Below, piece after piece: positions 40,570 to 47,921 of a stretch of DNA of 47,921 nucleotides. The DNA is taken from the NCBI RefSeq assembly GCF_946408925.1, contig NZ_CAMJUE010000010.1, forward strand, positions 1 to 47,921, in the 5' to 3' direction. Position 1 is the first letter of the stretch. Every line of letters begins with the position of its first letter. A program made the position numbers and the translations under genes. A model generated the notes under the pieces. That model was given only the letters and a program-made list of their open reading frames with translations. It made no database searches and was not told where the DNA came from. Source of the DNA: an uncultured Methanobrevibacter sp. Its GTDB lineage: Archaea > Methanobacteriota > Methanobacteria > Methanobacteriales > Methanobacteriaceae.

Positions 40570-41349
40570 ATGAAAATCTTCATCAGTGCCGACTGCAGCA
40601 GGGAAATTGCAAAAAAGACAAAACAAAAACTGACAGAATATGCCAATGAATTGGAAATTAAAGTTGCAGATGAAATATCCGATGCGGACATAATATTTTC
40701 CATTGGCGGTGACGGCACATTTCTAAAAACTGCAAGGCTTACACAAAAGCCAATAATAGGGATAAATACCGGAACCTTAGGATACCTTACAGAGGTCAAT
40801 CCCGATAATCTAAAGCAGGCACTGAAAGATATTCTAAATGAAAACTACCGCATCGAAAAAAGGATGATGCTTGAAGGTGAAATCATCAAATCCTCTGGAA
40901 AACTCATTAAAATCCCCGAATCATTAAACGAGATTGCAATTTCAAAAAACATATCAGGCGTTGTGAGATTTGACGCAATAGTGAATGGGAAACTTATCAA
41001 CTCATACACTGCAGACGGCATACTCGTATGCACTCCGACAGGCTCAACAGCATACAATCTCTCCTGTGGCGGACCGGTAGTTGATCCCACCGCTGAAATC
41101 ATTACACTAACCCCAATTGCACCTCACACAATAATCAACAGAAGCATCATACTGTCTGATGACTCCACAGTTGAAATCAGAATAACAGAACTTAGAGAAG
41201 GCACCTCTTCCTATGTATTGTATGACGGATTGCCTATTGAAGTTTTCAGCAACGACATCATCAAGATTGAAAAATCAGATAAGATAACAAAAATAATCAA
41301 ACTGGAAGATAGAAGTTTCATCGACACTATCCGTGAAACCATCAGTTAA
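40570..41349 (+). CDS. nadK: NAD kinase
   Basis: This encodes 259 residues. It makes NADP from NAD with ATP or polyphosphate. The diagnostic motifs are GGDG (46-49), the NE pair (N120-E121, SLNEIAIS) and TPTGSTAYNLSCGGP (from 155). Many Methanobacteriales relatives carry an inositol-phosphatase fusion; this one is the kinase alone. ATG 40570 (MKIFISADC) is where homology starts. ATG 40549, preceded by AGTG, is possible and would add seven residues. The 3' end overlaps the convergent ferredoxin gene by eight bases. Confidence 0.9.
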   Translation: MKIFISADCSREIAKKTKQKLTEYANELEIKVADEISDADIIFSIGGDGTFLKTARLTQKPIIGINTGTLGYLTEVNPDNLKQALKDILNENYRIEKRMMLEGEIIKSSGKLIKIPESLNEIAISKNISGVVRFDAIVNGKLINSYTADGILVCTPTGSTAYNLSCGGPVVDPTAEIITLTPIAPHTIINRSIILSDDSTVEIRITELREGTSSYVLYDGLPIEVFSNDIIKIEKSDKITKIIKLEDRSFIDTIRETIS

Positions 41350-41575
41350 CTGTAATGCAGTCGTTCGGACATATTGCAACACATACCCTGCAGCTTTTGC
41401 AGACCTGTGCATCACGAACAGAAGTTACACCCTCAACCAATTCCAAAACATTGTTCGGACATGCAATGGAGCATTTCTCACAGCCGTCACAGTCATCTGT
41501 GTTGATGTCAATGTGGCATTCCTCGACTATGTCTTCCTCTTTTTTTCCTCTTTTGAAAAATGAACCTAAACCCAT
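41342..41575 (-). CDS. 2[4Fe-4S] ferredoxin
   Basis: This encodes 77 residues. There are two complete CxxCxxCxxxCP clusters (C29, C32, C35, C39 and C59, C62, C65, C69), the pattern of low-potential clostridial-type ferredoxins. A basic N-terminal tail (GSFFKRGKKEED) and two more cysteines (C20, C73) are extra. It would carry electrons among the cell's oxidoreductases. There is no ribosome binding site before ATG 41575, so the message may be leaderless. Confidence 0.92.
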   Translation of the reverse strand: MGLGSFFKRGKKEEDIVEECHIDINTDDCDGCEKCSIACPNNVLELVEGVTSVRDAQVCKSCRVCVAICPNDCITVN

Positions 41576-41640
41576 GGTTAATATATTGGGATTTGAGCAT
41601 TATTATAATTTCGGATTTGACGGTTAAGTCAAAAAAAGTG

Positions 41641-41662
41641 AAGTAGATGAGAACATCTACTT
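41641..41662 (-). terminator. Terminator of the hydrolase gene
   Basis: AAGTAGATG (41641-41649) and CATCTACTT (41654-41662) form a perfect nine-base stem with an AGAA loop. On the minus strand it is followed by a run of seven T's, which fits the gene ending at 41672. Confidence 0.7.
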
Positions 41663-41671
41663 GCATTTTAT

Positions 41672-42646
41672 TTATAAATAGCTGTTATAAAATTCAATAA
41701 TTTTGTCAAATGGAATGATGTCCATATCATCATAGAGGTCTGTGTGAACCGCATCCGGAATAATCATCAGTTCCTTATTGTCTCCTTTCAGTTTTTCAAA
41801 CTCGTCTTTTGAGAAATAGCATGAATGTGCCTTTTCTCCGTGAATGATTAAAACCGCTGAGCGGATTTCATCTGAGTAGGCTATTATAGGCTGTGAGATG
41901 AATGACATTGTACCTATGGCAGTCCAGCCATCATTTGAGTTTAGTGAGCGTTTATGATAACCCCTTTCGGTTTTGTAGTAATCATAGTAATCCTTTACAA
42001 AGAATGGTGCATCATCAGGAAGCGGATCCACTACTCCTCCGCCCATTGCATATTCACCGTTTCTGTAGTCTTCGGTTCTCTGGTTGTTAAGCATTACTTT
42101 CATTTCATATCTTTCATCGGGACTGTCTGCTTCGTCAAAGTATCCTTTGGCATTAATACGGGTCATGTTGTACATGGTTGAGGTTACTGTTGCCTTTATA
42201 CGTGTGTCAAGTGAAGCTGCATTCAGGGCCATTCCGCCCCATCCGCAGATACCAAGTATTCCAACTCTTTCAGGGTCGACCTCATCATTTGTCACAAGAA
42301 AATCCACTGCTGCCTGAAAGTCCTCTGTGTTTATGTCAGGTGATGCCATGTATCTTGGTTTTCCACCGCTTTCACCGGTAAATGACGGGTCAAATGCGAT
42401 TGTTAAAAATCCGTTTTCAGCAAGTTTTTGAGCATATAATCCGGAGGACTGTTCTTTAACAGCTCCAAATGGTCCGCAAACTGCAATTGCAGGTAATTTG
42501 CCATCAGCTTCAAGTGGCTTATATAGGTCAGCAGCCAGGGTTATTCCGTAACGGTTTACAAATGTTACCTTTTCATGATGTATTTTGTCAGATTTTGGGA
42601 AAACCTTGTCCCATTCATCGGTCAAAATAAGTTTTTCTTTATCCAT
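41672..42646 (-). CDS. Alpha/beta hydrolase with cysteine nucleophile (dienelactone-hydrolase-like)
   Basis: This encodes 324 residues. The core follows alpha/beta hydrolases of the DLH/acyl-hydrolase type: oxyanion region AVCGPFGAVKEQSSGLYAQKLAENGF, then TIAFDPSFTGESGG, then the elbow GICGWGG. The elbow places Cys134 where Ser is usual; dienelactone hydrolases also use Cys. The histidine is likely in DAVHTDLYDD near the C-terminus. The substrate is unknown. ATG 42646 has AGTGATT upstream. It lies just downstream of an iron-sulfur flavoprotein gene on the same strand, with that gene's own terminator in between. Confidence 0.8.
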   Translation of the reverse strand: MDKEKLILTDEWDKVFPKSDKIHHEKVTFVNRYGITLAADLYKPLEADGKLPAIAVCGPFGAVKEQSSGLYAQKLAENGFLTIAFDPSFTGESGGKPRYMASPDINTEDFQAAVDFLVTNDEVDPERVGILGICGWGGMALNAASLDTRIKATVTSTMYNMTRINAKGYFDEADSPDERYEMKVMLNNQRTEDYRNGEYAMGGGVVDPLPDDAPFFVKDYYDYYKTERGYHKRSLNSNDGWTAIGTMSFISQPIIAYSDEIRSAVLIIHGEKAHSCYFSKDEFEKLKGDNKELMIIPDAVHTDLYDDMDIIPFDKIIEFYNSYL

Positions 42647-42718
42647 AATAATCACTAATAAGAATTATGGAAAAAATATTATATATAACTGTTGATATTT
42701 ACAACAAAAAATAGTGAA

Positions 42719-42746
42719 AATTAGGTTTAGAATTTTAAACCTAATT
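42719..42746 (-). terminator. Terminator of the flavoprotein gene
   Basis: An 11-bp perfect stem (AATTAGGTTTA 42719-42729 with TAAACCTAATT 42736-42746) spans the end of the flavoprotein gene. It is followed on the minus strand by a T-rich stretch. Confidence 0.65.
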
Positions 42747-43269
42747 CGTAAGCTTCTTTCAATTTGTCTTCCTGCTCTTCTGCAACAATTCCGGCCGGAC
42801 CTGCTGAACCTGCATCCACATGACCGAGAACTTCGTATCCCATGAATGTGAATGGTGAGAATTTGGTCAATTCAATGTATTCCTTGTAGGTTCCTTCAGG
42901 CTGGTTTTCAGTAAAGATTAATGCTGCCTTACCTGACAGGCTTTTATCAGGATTTTGTCCGATTGCATAGAATCTGTCGATGATGAGTTTTCCCTGAGCG
43001 GTCATCTGACCATAGTAGATTGGTGTTGAAAAGATTACACCGTCAGCTGCAACCAGTGCATCGATTATTTCATTACCGTCATCTGCACGGACACATTCAG
43101 GGTGTTCTGCACAGTACATGCATGCCTTACATGGTGCAATGTCTTTGTCTTCAAGATAGTATTTCACTACTTCTCCGCCGTTTTCCTCGATTCCTTTTAT
43201 CATTTCGTCCATCAATACATCACAGTTTCCACCTTTACGTGGGCTTGCTTGAAGTGCTATAATTTTCAT
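42727..43269 (-). CDS. Iron-sulfur flavoprotein (Isf-type NAD(P)H-FMN reductase)
   Basis: This encodes 180 residues. A flavodoxin-like fold with the FMN phosphate loop QASPRKGGNCDVLM (8-20) carries an inserted compact cluster motif C47-x2-C50-x2-C53-x5-C59. This is the signature of Isf proteins, which pass electrons from ferredoxin to small acceptors, possibly O2 or H2O2 detoxification in methanogens. STPIYYGQMTAQ is the second flavin-contact block. A GGGAGAGTA-like site precedes ATG 43269. Confidence 0.9.
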   Translation of the reverse strand: MKIIALQASPRKGGNCDVLMDEMIKGIEENGGEVVKYYLEDKDIAPCKACMYCAEHPECVRADDGNEIIDALVAADGVIFSTPIYYGQMTAQGKLIIDRFYAIGQNPDKSLSGKAALIFTENQPEGTYKEYIELTKFSPFTFMGYEVLGHVDAGSAGPAGIVAEEQEDKLKEAYELGLKF

Positions 43270-43355
43270 AATAAATACTCTCCCTAAATTGGATAATTAA
43301 AATTATATATTTTAAATATTAAAAATGTTATTGTACAAACGGAGAAAAAAATACA

Positions 43356-44063
43356 ATGAAACTATCCAAATCTAAAATTAATTCTTATTTGAAATGTCCA
43401 TTGGAATTTAAATTACAGTATATCGATGAAATTGAGTGCAAGCCAAACAAATATATGATATTGGGCAGTGATGTTCACGAAATTGCCGAGACATTTGCCG
43501 AAAAGTTCGGTGATGAACTTGACAATGTCGATATTGACAATGAACTGACCAGGATTGCATATGATTTGAATCTGTATGATTTGGATGACCATGTTGAAAA
43601 TCTGGGATCTTTTTTTAGGGAAATGTTTGTTGAAAATGACTATAAGCTTTTCAGCCAGGAAGAGTATCTTCTCGATGAGACACATCGCTTTTCAGGAATA
43701 TGCGACATCATACTTGAAGATGAAAACGGTGATTTGGTTGTAATTGACTATAAAACAGGCAATTCAAATTCTTTTTCCAGGTATCGTCGGGAACTGTGCT
43801 ATTATAAGCTTCTTGTTGAAAATGTATATGACAGGAACGTTTCAACTGTTGGTGTGTTTTTCACCAAAAACGGCCGTTTGAGATTGCTTGATGTGCGCGA
43901 TGAGGAAAACAAGAGAAAGTTTCTGCATTCACGTGAAATTGATGAGGCAATTGATACATTCTATCATGTAAGAGAAGAAGTCAATAAGGGAAACTTTTAT
44001 CCTAAACGACAGTTTTTATGCAGGTTCTGCACCTATAAGGACATCTGCTACAAATATTATTAA
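43356..44063 (+). CDS. PD-(D/E)XK nuclease with four-cysteine cluster (Cas4/AddB-like)
   Basis: This encodes 235 residues. The nuclease core is complete: H41 in GSDVHEIAE, Asp117 in GICDIIL, and Asp131 and Lys133 in VVIDYKTG. C14 near the N-terminus and C222, C225, C231 at the C-terminus form the split cysteine set that holds a [4Fe-4S] cluster in Cas4 and AddB. Members act as DNA exonucleases. There is no CRISPR array or cas1/cas2 nearby, so it is a stand-alone repair or recombination nuclease rather than an adaptation protein. GGAGAAAAAA precedes ATG 43356. Confidence 0.85.
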   Translation: MKLSKSKINSYLKCPLEFKLQYIDEIECKPNKYMILGSDVHEIAETFAEKFGDELDNVDIDNELTRIAYDLNLYDLDDHVENLGSFFREMFVENDYKLFSQEEYLLDETHRFSGICDIILEDENGDLVVIDYKTGNSNSFSRYRRELCYYKLLVENVYDRNVSTVGVFFTKNGRLRLLDVRDEENKRKFLHSREIDEAIDTFYHVREEVNKGNFYPKRQFLCRFCTYKDICYKYY

Positions 44064-44158
44064 AAAATGAAAAATAATAACAAGACTGTTAAAAAATGTC
44101 CTCAATAAGAAAAATTCTAATAAAATAAGTTAATCGGCAAAAAAATAAAAAATTGAAG

Positions 44159-45895
44159 TTATGAGGATGCCTCCTCAACTTCATCAAAGTCAACCTTTTC
44201 ACCCAGTATTTTAAGTCCAACAAACATGACGATTACACCAACAACAAGGGAAATGAACCATGGCACTCCTAATCCTGCCGGTATGTAACCGGCAAATATT
44301 GCCACACATGCAACAAAGATTGCATAATATATTTGTGTTTGAACGTGGTCAATATGGTTACAGCTGGTACCCATAGACGAAAGGATTGTTGTATCTGAGA
44401 TTGGAGAACAGTGGTCTCCGAAAATCGCACCTGTCAGCACCCCACTTGTACAGACGACAGTAAAGCTCATGTCTCCTGAACTTACTGCCCAACCCAATGG
44501 GATTGCAAGCGGCATGAGGATACTCATTGTACCGTATGCGGTACCTGTTGCAAAGGATATCAGTGCACCAAGGATGAATATCAGTGTTGGTACAATCCAT
44601 GCAGGTATTGAACCGCTCAATACTCCAACAAGGTAATCGGCAGTACCGACTTCACCGATAACTCCACCGAGGGACCATGCAAGAAGAAGGATTACACCGG
44701 TGATTACGATGGTTTTCATACCACCGATCCATTCGGATATTGCATCTTCAATTGTGAGTATGCGTTCACCGACAGCCATAACTATTGCAACGATTGATGC
44801 AAGAAGTGCTGCCTGGAAAAGTGCTATTGATGCGTCTGAAGCCGCCAATGCTTCGAATATTCCGTTGAAGGATAATGGAGAGTTGTGCATCAATGTGATT
44901 AATGCTTGATCTTCACCTGCAAGAATTGCAGTGTATCCACTCCAGTAGAATGCTATCAATGCACCGACGATAAGTGTCAGGATTGGTATGATTGCATTCC
45001 ATACTGATAATTTTATTCCTTCGACAGGTTTTACTTCATCAAAACCCGGTGCTTCCGGTACAACAACTTTTTCGCCTTCTTTTCTTTTACGTGCAGCTTG
45101 CTCTGCCTTTTTCATCGGACCGAATTCGTATAATGTTATTGCAGATATTACAATGAATATCAATATGAATATGTTATAGAATCTGTATGGAATTGTCTGC
45201 AGGAATATTCCAAATCCGGTTGCATTGGCAACTCCCACTGATTGGAAACCGGATGCAATCAAACTTATTTCCAAACCAATCCAGGTGGAAATGATTGCTA
45301 TTCCAGCTACGGGAGCTGCAGTTGCATCTACTACAAATGCCAGTTTTTCTCTTGATACTCTGAGTTTGTCCATTACCGGTCTCATGATAGGACCTACAAT
45401 CAATGAGTTTGCATAATCGTCAAAGAATACACATAACCCTAAAACCCATGTGAATAATTGTGCTTTTCTTGGAGTATCAGCTCTTTTAGCGAATGCATCC
45501 GCAAGAGCTTTTGCTCCTCCCATTTTTGTAATCAGTTGGATTACCCCTCCAATAAGCAGACATTGAAGGATAATTCCAGCATTCCAAGGGTCAGCCATAC
45601 ATGAGATGACCTGTGAACCTAAGTTCAGGAATGCGTTGACTGCTGTGGAAATGATATTCACGTCATTTACGCTTAACATGAATTCCCCAACAAATACACC
45701 TATAAAAAGGGACAATACTGTTTCCTTTGTTATGAATGCCAATCCGATAGCGACAAGTGGCGGCAATAATGTTAACACACCGAATCTAACGGAATTGTCG
45801 ACATTGTCAGGTGTTGTGGTAATCCATAATGATAAAACAAAAAGGGCTATGATAGAAATAGCTGCAATTAAACCTAATTTCATTTTGTCATTCAT
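44159..45895 (-). CDS. Na+/H+ antiporter, NhaC family
   Basis: This encodes 578 residues of about 12 membrane helices. NhaC-type landmarks include VFFDDYANSLIVGPIMRPVMD, GIAIISTWIGLE and, later, GDHCSPISDTTILSSMGTSCNHIDHV. Such antiporters exchange sodium for protons, sometimes with an organic anion such as malate and lactate, or amino-acid pairs. A central polar loop of about 40 residues (KKAEQAARKRKEGEK) is cytoplasmic. No strong ribosome binding site lies before ATG 45895 (GTGAT-like element at about 45899-45904). It is a single gene with an AT-rich promoter region. Confidence 0.88.
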   Translation of the reverse strand: MNDKMKLGLIAAISIIALFVLSLWITTTPDNVDNSVRFGVLTLLPPLVAIGLAFITKETVLSLFIGVFVGEFMLSVNDVNIISTAVNAFLNLGSQVISCMADPWNAGIILQCLLIGGVIQLITKMGGAKALADAFAKRADTPRKAQLFTWVLGLCVFFDDYANSLIVGPIMRPVMDKLRVSREKLAFVVDATAAPVAGIAIISTWIGLEISLIASGFQSVGVANATGFGIFLQTIPYRFYNIFILIFIVISAITLYEFGPMKKAEQAARKRKEGEKVVVPEAPGFDEVKPVEGIKLSVWNAIIPILTLIVGALIAFYWSGYTAILAGEDQALITLMHNSPLSFNGIFEALAASDASIALFQAALLASIVAIVMAVGERILTIEDAISEWIGGMKTIVITGVILLLAWSLGGVIGEVGTADYLVGVLSGSIPAWIVPTLIFILGALISFATGTAYGTMSILMPLAIPLGWAVSSGDMSFTVVCTSGVLTGAIFGDHCSPISDTTILSSMGTSCNHIDHVQTQIYYAIFVACVAIFAGYIPAGLGVPWFISLVVGVIVMFVGLKILGEKVDFDEVEEASS

Positions 45896-46078
45896 TTATT
45901 ATCACACCATTTTCATACATTTATAAAATAATTATTTTTTAATAAGCTAATGAGTTCATTAACATAAAATGTACAATAAAATATTGTTACTAATAATATA
46001 AATATATTATTTTTTAAATATGAGTGTAATAAAAGGAGAGATTTTAATAAATCAGTTTAAAAATATCCAAGATAATAT
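45896..46078. other. AT-rich promoter region of the antiporter
   Basis: This stretch holds the antiporter's upstream region (TATA-like stretches near 45925-45950 and 46000-46020) and no ORF. It runs directly into the tandem repeat beginning at 46079. Confidence 0.4.
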
Positions 46079-46487
46079 AATTATTTTAATTATATAAACA
46101 ATCATTTTGAATTTCCTGAATTAACTCATATAAATATACTCATTATCACCAATTGCTTAACAAATTTTCTTGAAATTTGAATTATTGGATTTGTAGAAGC
46201 AAATATCCTAAAATTATTTTAATTATATGAACAATCGTTTTAAATTTCCTCAATTATCTCATCAATATAATTATCATCATCAAATTTATTAATAATTTAA
46301 ACAAATTTCTTTGAGAATTGAATTCTTGCGTTGTAAAAGTGTATAATAAAATTATTTTAATTATCTGAACAATCGTTTTGAATTTCCTCAATTAACTCAA
46401 CAATATACTCATCATCACTAAATTGCTTTAAATAATTTAAACAAATTTCCTTGGGATCTAAATAATTGTGACTGTAGAAGTAATTTT
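46079..46487 (-). repeat. Three tandem copies of a gene 3' end (period about 133-138 bases)
   Basis: AATTATTTTAATTAT followed by GAACAATCGTTTTGAATTTCCTCAATTA-like sequence begins at 46079, 46212 and 46350, so the period is 133 then 138 bases. The third copy is the functional C-terminal end of the gene at 46357. The first two are degenerate, but on the minus strand they still encode recognisable pieces of the same peptide (for example EIIEEI, stop, NDCSYN, against ELIEEIQNDCSDN). They are interrupted by stops and frameshifts. This is a duplicated gene tail now decaying as non-coding sequence. Confidence 0.75.
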
Positions 46488-47793
46488 CAAAATCGGTGTA
46501 GTCGACAATGTCCATCTGATACTTTTGCCAGAAATGGAGCGGATGGGAATTGATGAAATCATAACCCTCAGAGGTTATCTTACCCTCTCCAAAATACCCG
46601 TTTTTATCCAAAAAGTCATTCAGATTATCCCATGATATATTGTAGTTGTTTTCAATGGTAAAAATTGAGTAGTCCAAATCGATTCCCTCATCAATCAGTA
46701 TTAAAAACTTATAGGCGACAAATCTGATATCCTCACTGAAATCGCTTTCATAGGTACCGATAGTAGTGATTAAACTGTCCTGCATCTCATCGGGATTATA
46801 GTTGAGGTTTATTCCGCAAAAGTGACAGTACCTGTCATGGTCATCAATCGGCATACTGCAGTAGGGACATGTCTCGTCATGGGATGTGATTGAAGGCTCA
46901 TTCCCCTCATCAAAAAGATATGCCAGTCTTATAAGCAGGGACTCATTTAAAATCATGCCCGCCTCATACTCTTCACGGATTTGCTCTTTAATCTCCAGGG
47001 CCTTAGCTCGGGTGACATGGGCATCATCGATCAATGATTCAATGTAGATGGAAAACTCATCACCTTTTCCGATTACCTCATCCAGAGTATAGTTTCTTAT
47101 CGCAAGGCTTTCCTCAAGCATCAAAACGCTGTTCATAAGCTCAACCGCATTGTCCTTAAACAAATCGCAGATGCAATTAAAGTAATCATCATCAATGCTG
47201 GAAATATCATCATAATGGATGAGATCATAATTTAGAGGTGAGCTGTATGCTACAAGATGTTTTTTCAAGTCAAGAATGTGAATGCATCTTGAAATGCCCA
47301 AATCATAAAAATGGGTTGAAAGTTCCTCGTTTGCATAATCGGCATTTGACATGACATGGTTTGCCGGAATTACAAATTCAATGGCGCTTGCAACAAGACT
47401 GTCAGTGACCTTTCTGGCCAATCCATATTTTATCAACAGTTCCACAACCAGTCTTGTAGGTTCCATGATGCTTGGCTTGTTGTGATTCTGCATTGTCCTT
47501 TTAAGCTCATCATAAAAGATGCCGTTTCCCCTGAATTCAGGAAGGACATAGATATTGTTCATTGAAGCGGTGATGAATTCCCTTGAAAAGTCATATGAAC
47601 AAAAGCCGACAACTTTCTTTTCAAAAACAAGCTCCTTGAAAAGATTGCATTCATCATATTTCAATAGGAATTCCTCATTTCTTATGGATTCCAGAATATA
47701 GAGGTAGTGCTCCTCTAAAATTTCACACACATCAAGGGTGTTTTCTGTTAGAAAAACCTTTTGGGTGTTGTCGTCTTTGATAATGATATCCAA
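46357..47793 (-). CDS. GNAT-like N-terminus fused to a zinc-ribbon-containing region
   Basis: This encodes 478 residues. The N-terminal part (about 1-140) follows the acetyltransferase (GNAT) fold, with KKVVGFCSYDF, NNIYVLPEFRGNGIFYDELK and the acetyl-CoA loop RGNG at 88-91. A short zinc ribbon (C309, C312, C323, C326) sits in the middle, and the acidic C-terminal part (about 340-478) has no clear family. It may acetylate an unknown target; the catalytic competence is not certain. It starts at TTG 47793 because GAGGT lies seven bases upstream and no ATG is nearby. Its last 45 codons are repeated twice downstream as decayed copies. Confidence 0.7.
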   Translation of the reverse strand: MDIIIKDDNTQKVFLTENTLDVCEILEEHYLYILESIRNEEFLLKYDECNLFKELVFEKKVVGFCSYDFSREFITASMNNIYVLPEFRGNGIFYDELKRTMQNHNKPSIMEPTRLVVELLIKYGLARKVTDSLVASAIEFVIPANHVMSNADYANEELSTHFYDLGISRCIHILDLKKHLVAYSSPLNYDLIHYDDISSIDDDYFNCICDLFKDNAVELMNSVLMLEESLAIRNYTLDEVIGKGDEFSIYIESLIDDAHVTRAKALEIKEQIREEYEAGMILNESLLIRLAYLFDEGNEPSITSHDETCPYCSMPIDDHDRYCHFCGINLNYNPDEMQDSLITTIGTYESDFSEDIRFVAYKFLILIDEGIDLDYSIFTIENNYNISWDNLNDFLDKNGYFGEGKITSEGYDFINSHPLHFWQKYQMDIVDYTDFENYFYSHNYLDPKEICLNYLKQFSDDEYIVELIEEIQNDCSDN

Positions 47794-47921
47794 TTTTAAA
47801 ACCTCATGAAATCCATTATTTTTAGTTATAAGTATATTAAATTTAATATTATATAAAGTATTCGATTAAAAATTTTGTTTAAACTAAAAAATAATTGAAT
47901 ATTTAGTTATTACTAAAAATA
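47794..47921. other. AT-rich upstream region, window end
   Basis: This holds the ribosome binding site (GAGGT, about 47803-47807) and AT-rich promoter sequence of the GNAT-like gene. Nothing else is recognised before the window ends. Confidence 0.4.

Noticed and set aside
41342-41349. Overlap of the NAD kinase and ferredoxin genes as a sign of fusion or error
   Set aside because: Short convergent 3' overlaps occur several times in this window (also at 11954-11965, 16066-16069 and 21871-21874) and both proteins are complete.
43356-44063. Cas4 of a CRISPR adaptation module
   Set aside because: No cas1/cas2, no repeat-spacer array and no leader are visible anywhere in the window.

Overview
The window looks like chromosomal DNA from a host-associated methanogen of the order Methanobacteriales, most likely Methanobrevibacter. 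The evidence is the AT-rich base composition, GGTGA/GGAGG ribosome binding sites, TATA-type promoters, large Ig-repeat surface proteins, and pseudomurein-binding repeats (pseudomurein is the wall polymer of this order). The assignment rests on gene content, not on a marker gene. I see no rRNA, tRNA, insertion sequence, integrase or CRISPR array.

Layout. 0-8 kb: a PAS-like sensor cut by the window edge, an alanine/glycine:cation symporter gene broken by two frameshifts, SurE, a zinc-ribbon membrane protein, a SAP-domain protein, a pyridoxamine-kinase-like protein, a cysteine-synthase-like enzyme, and a CcdA/secreted-thioredoxin pair. 8-17 kb: a stand-alone DUF4062 protein, a flavin disulfide oxidoreductase with an altered C-terminal active site, a TPR-HIRAN protein, several very small genes, a marR-MFS efflux operon, an M14-like membrane-anchored peptidase and a MetX homologue lacking its nucleophile. 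Two nearly identical palindromes of the DtxR/IdeR metal-box type (7938-7953 and 15310-15325) each precede a tiny gene.

17-26.5 kb: three large paralogous secreted proteins built of Ig-like modules and a C-terminal transglutaminase-fold domain with an intact Cys-His-Asp triad. One also carries two pseudomurein-binding repeats. They look like cell-wall-acting endoisopeptidases of the C71 (PeiW/PeiP) type. All three start at TTG behind the same leader, and two have a GAG...CTC dyad at the same distance from the TATA box. Small secreted proteins and an anchored alpha/beta hydrolase sit among them.

26.8-36.7 kb: a YkgJ-like cysteine cluster protein, family-1 uracil-DNA glycosylase, a PNPOx-like flavoprotein, a tight four-gene XpaC-like/zinc-ribbon/TelA/membrane-protein operon, an mdh-sstT-dtd operon, and a metal-dependent amidohydrolase. 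36.8-38.2 kb: a HTH-V4R regulator. Its presumed operator recurs, inverted and almost identical, just downstream of the gene in front of a TATA box, a gene-less hairpin-rich segment and a strong terminator. This is the best candidate in the window for an undescribed regulator/RNA pair.

38-48 kb: Nudix hydrolase, the GGGtGRT/NifU-like pair, NAD kinase, a 2[4Fe-4S] ferredoxin, a Cys-nucleophile hydrolase, an Isf-type iron-sulfur flavoprotein, a PD-(D/E)XK nuclease with four cysteines, an NhaC antiporter, and a GNAT/zinc-ribbon protein whose 3' end has been duplicated twice in tandem and has decayed downstream of the gene.
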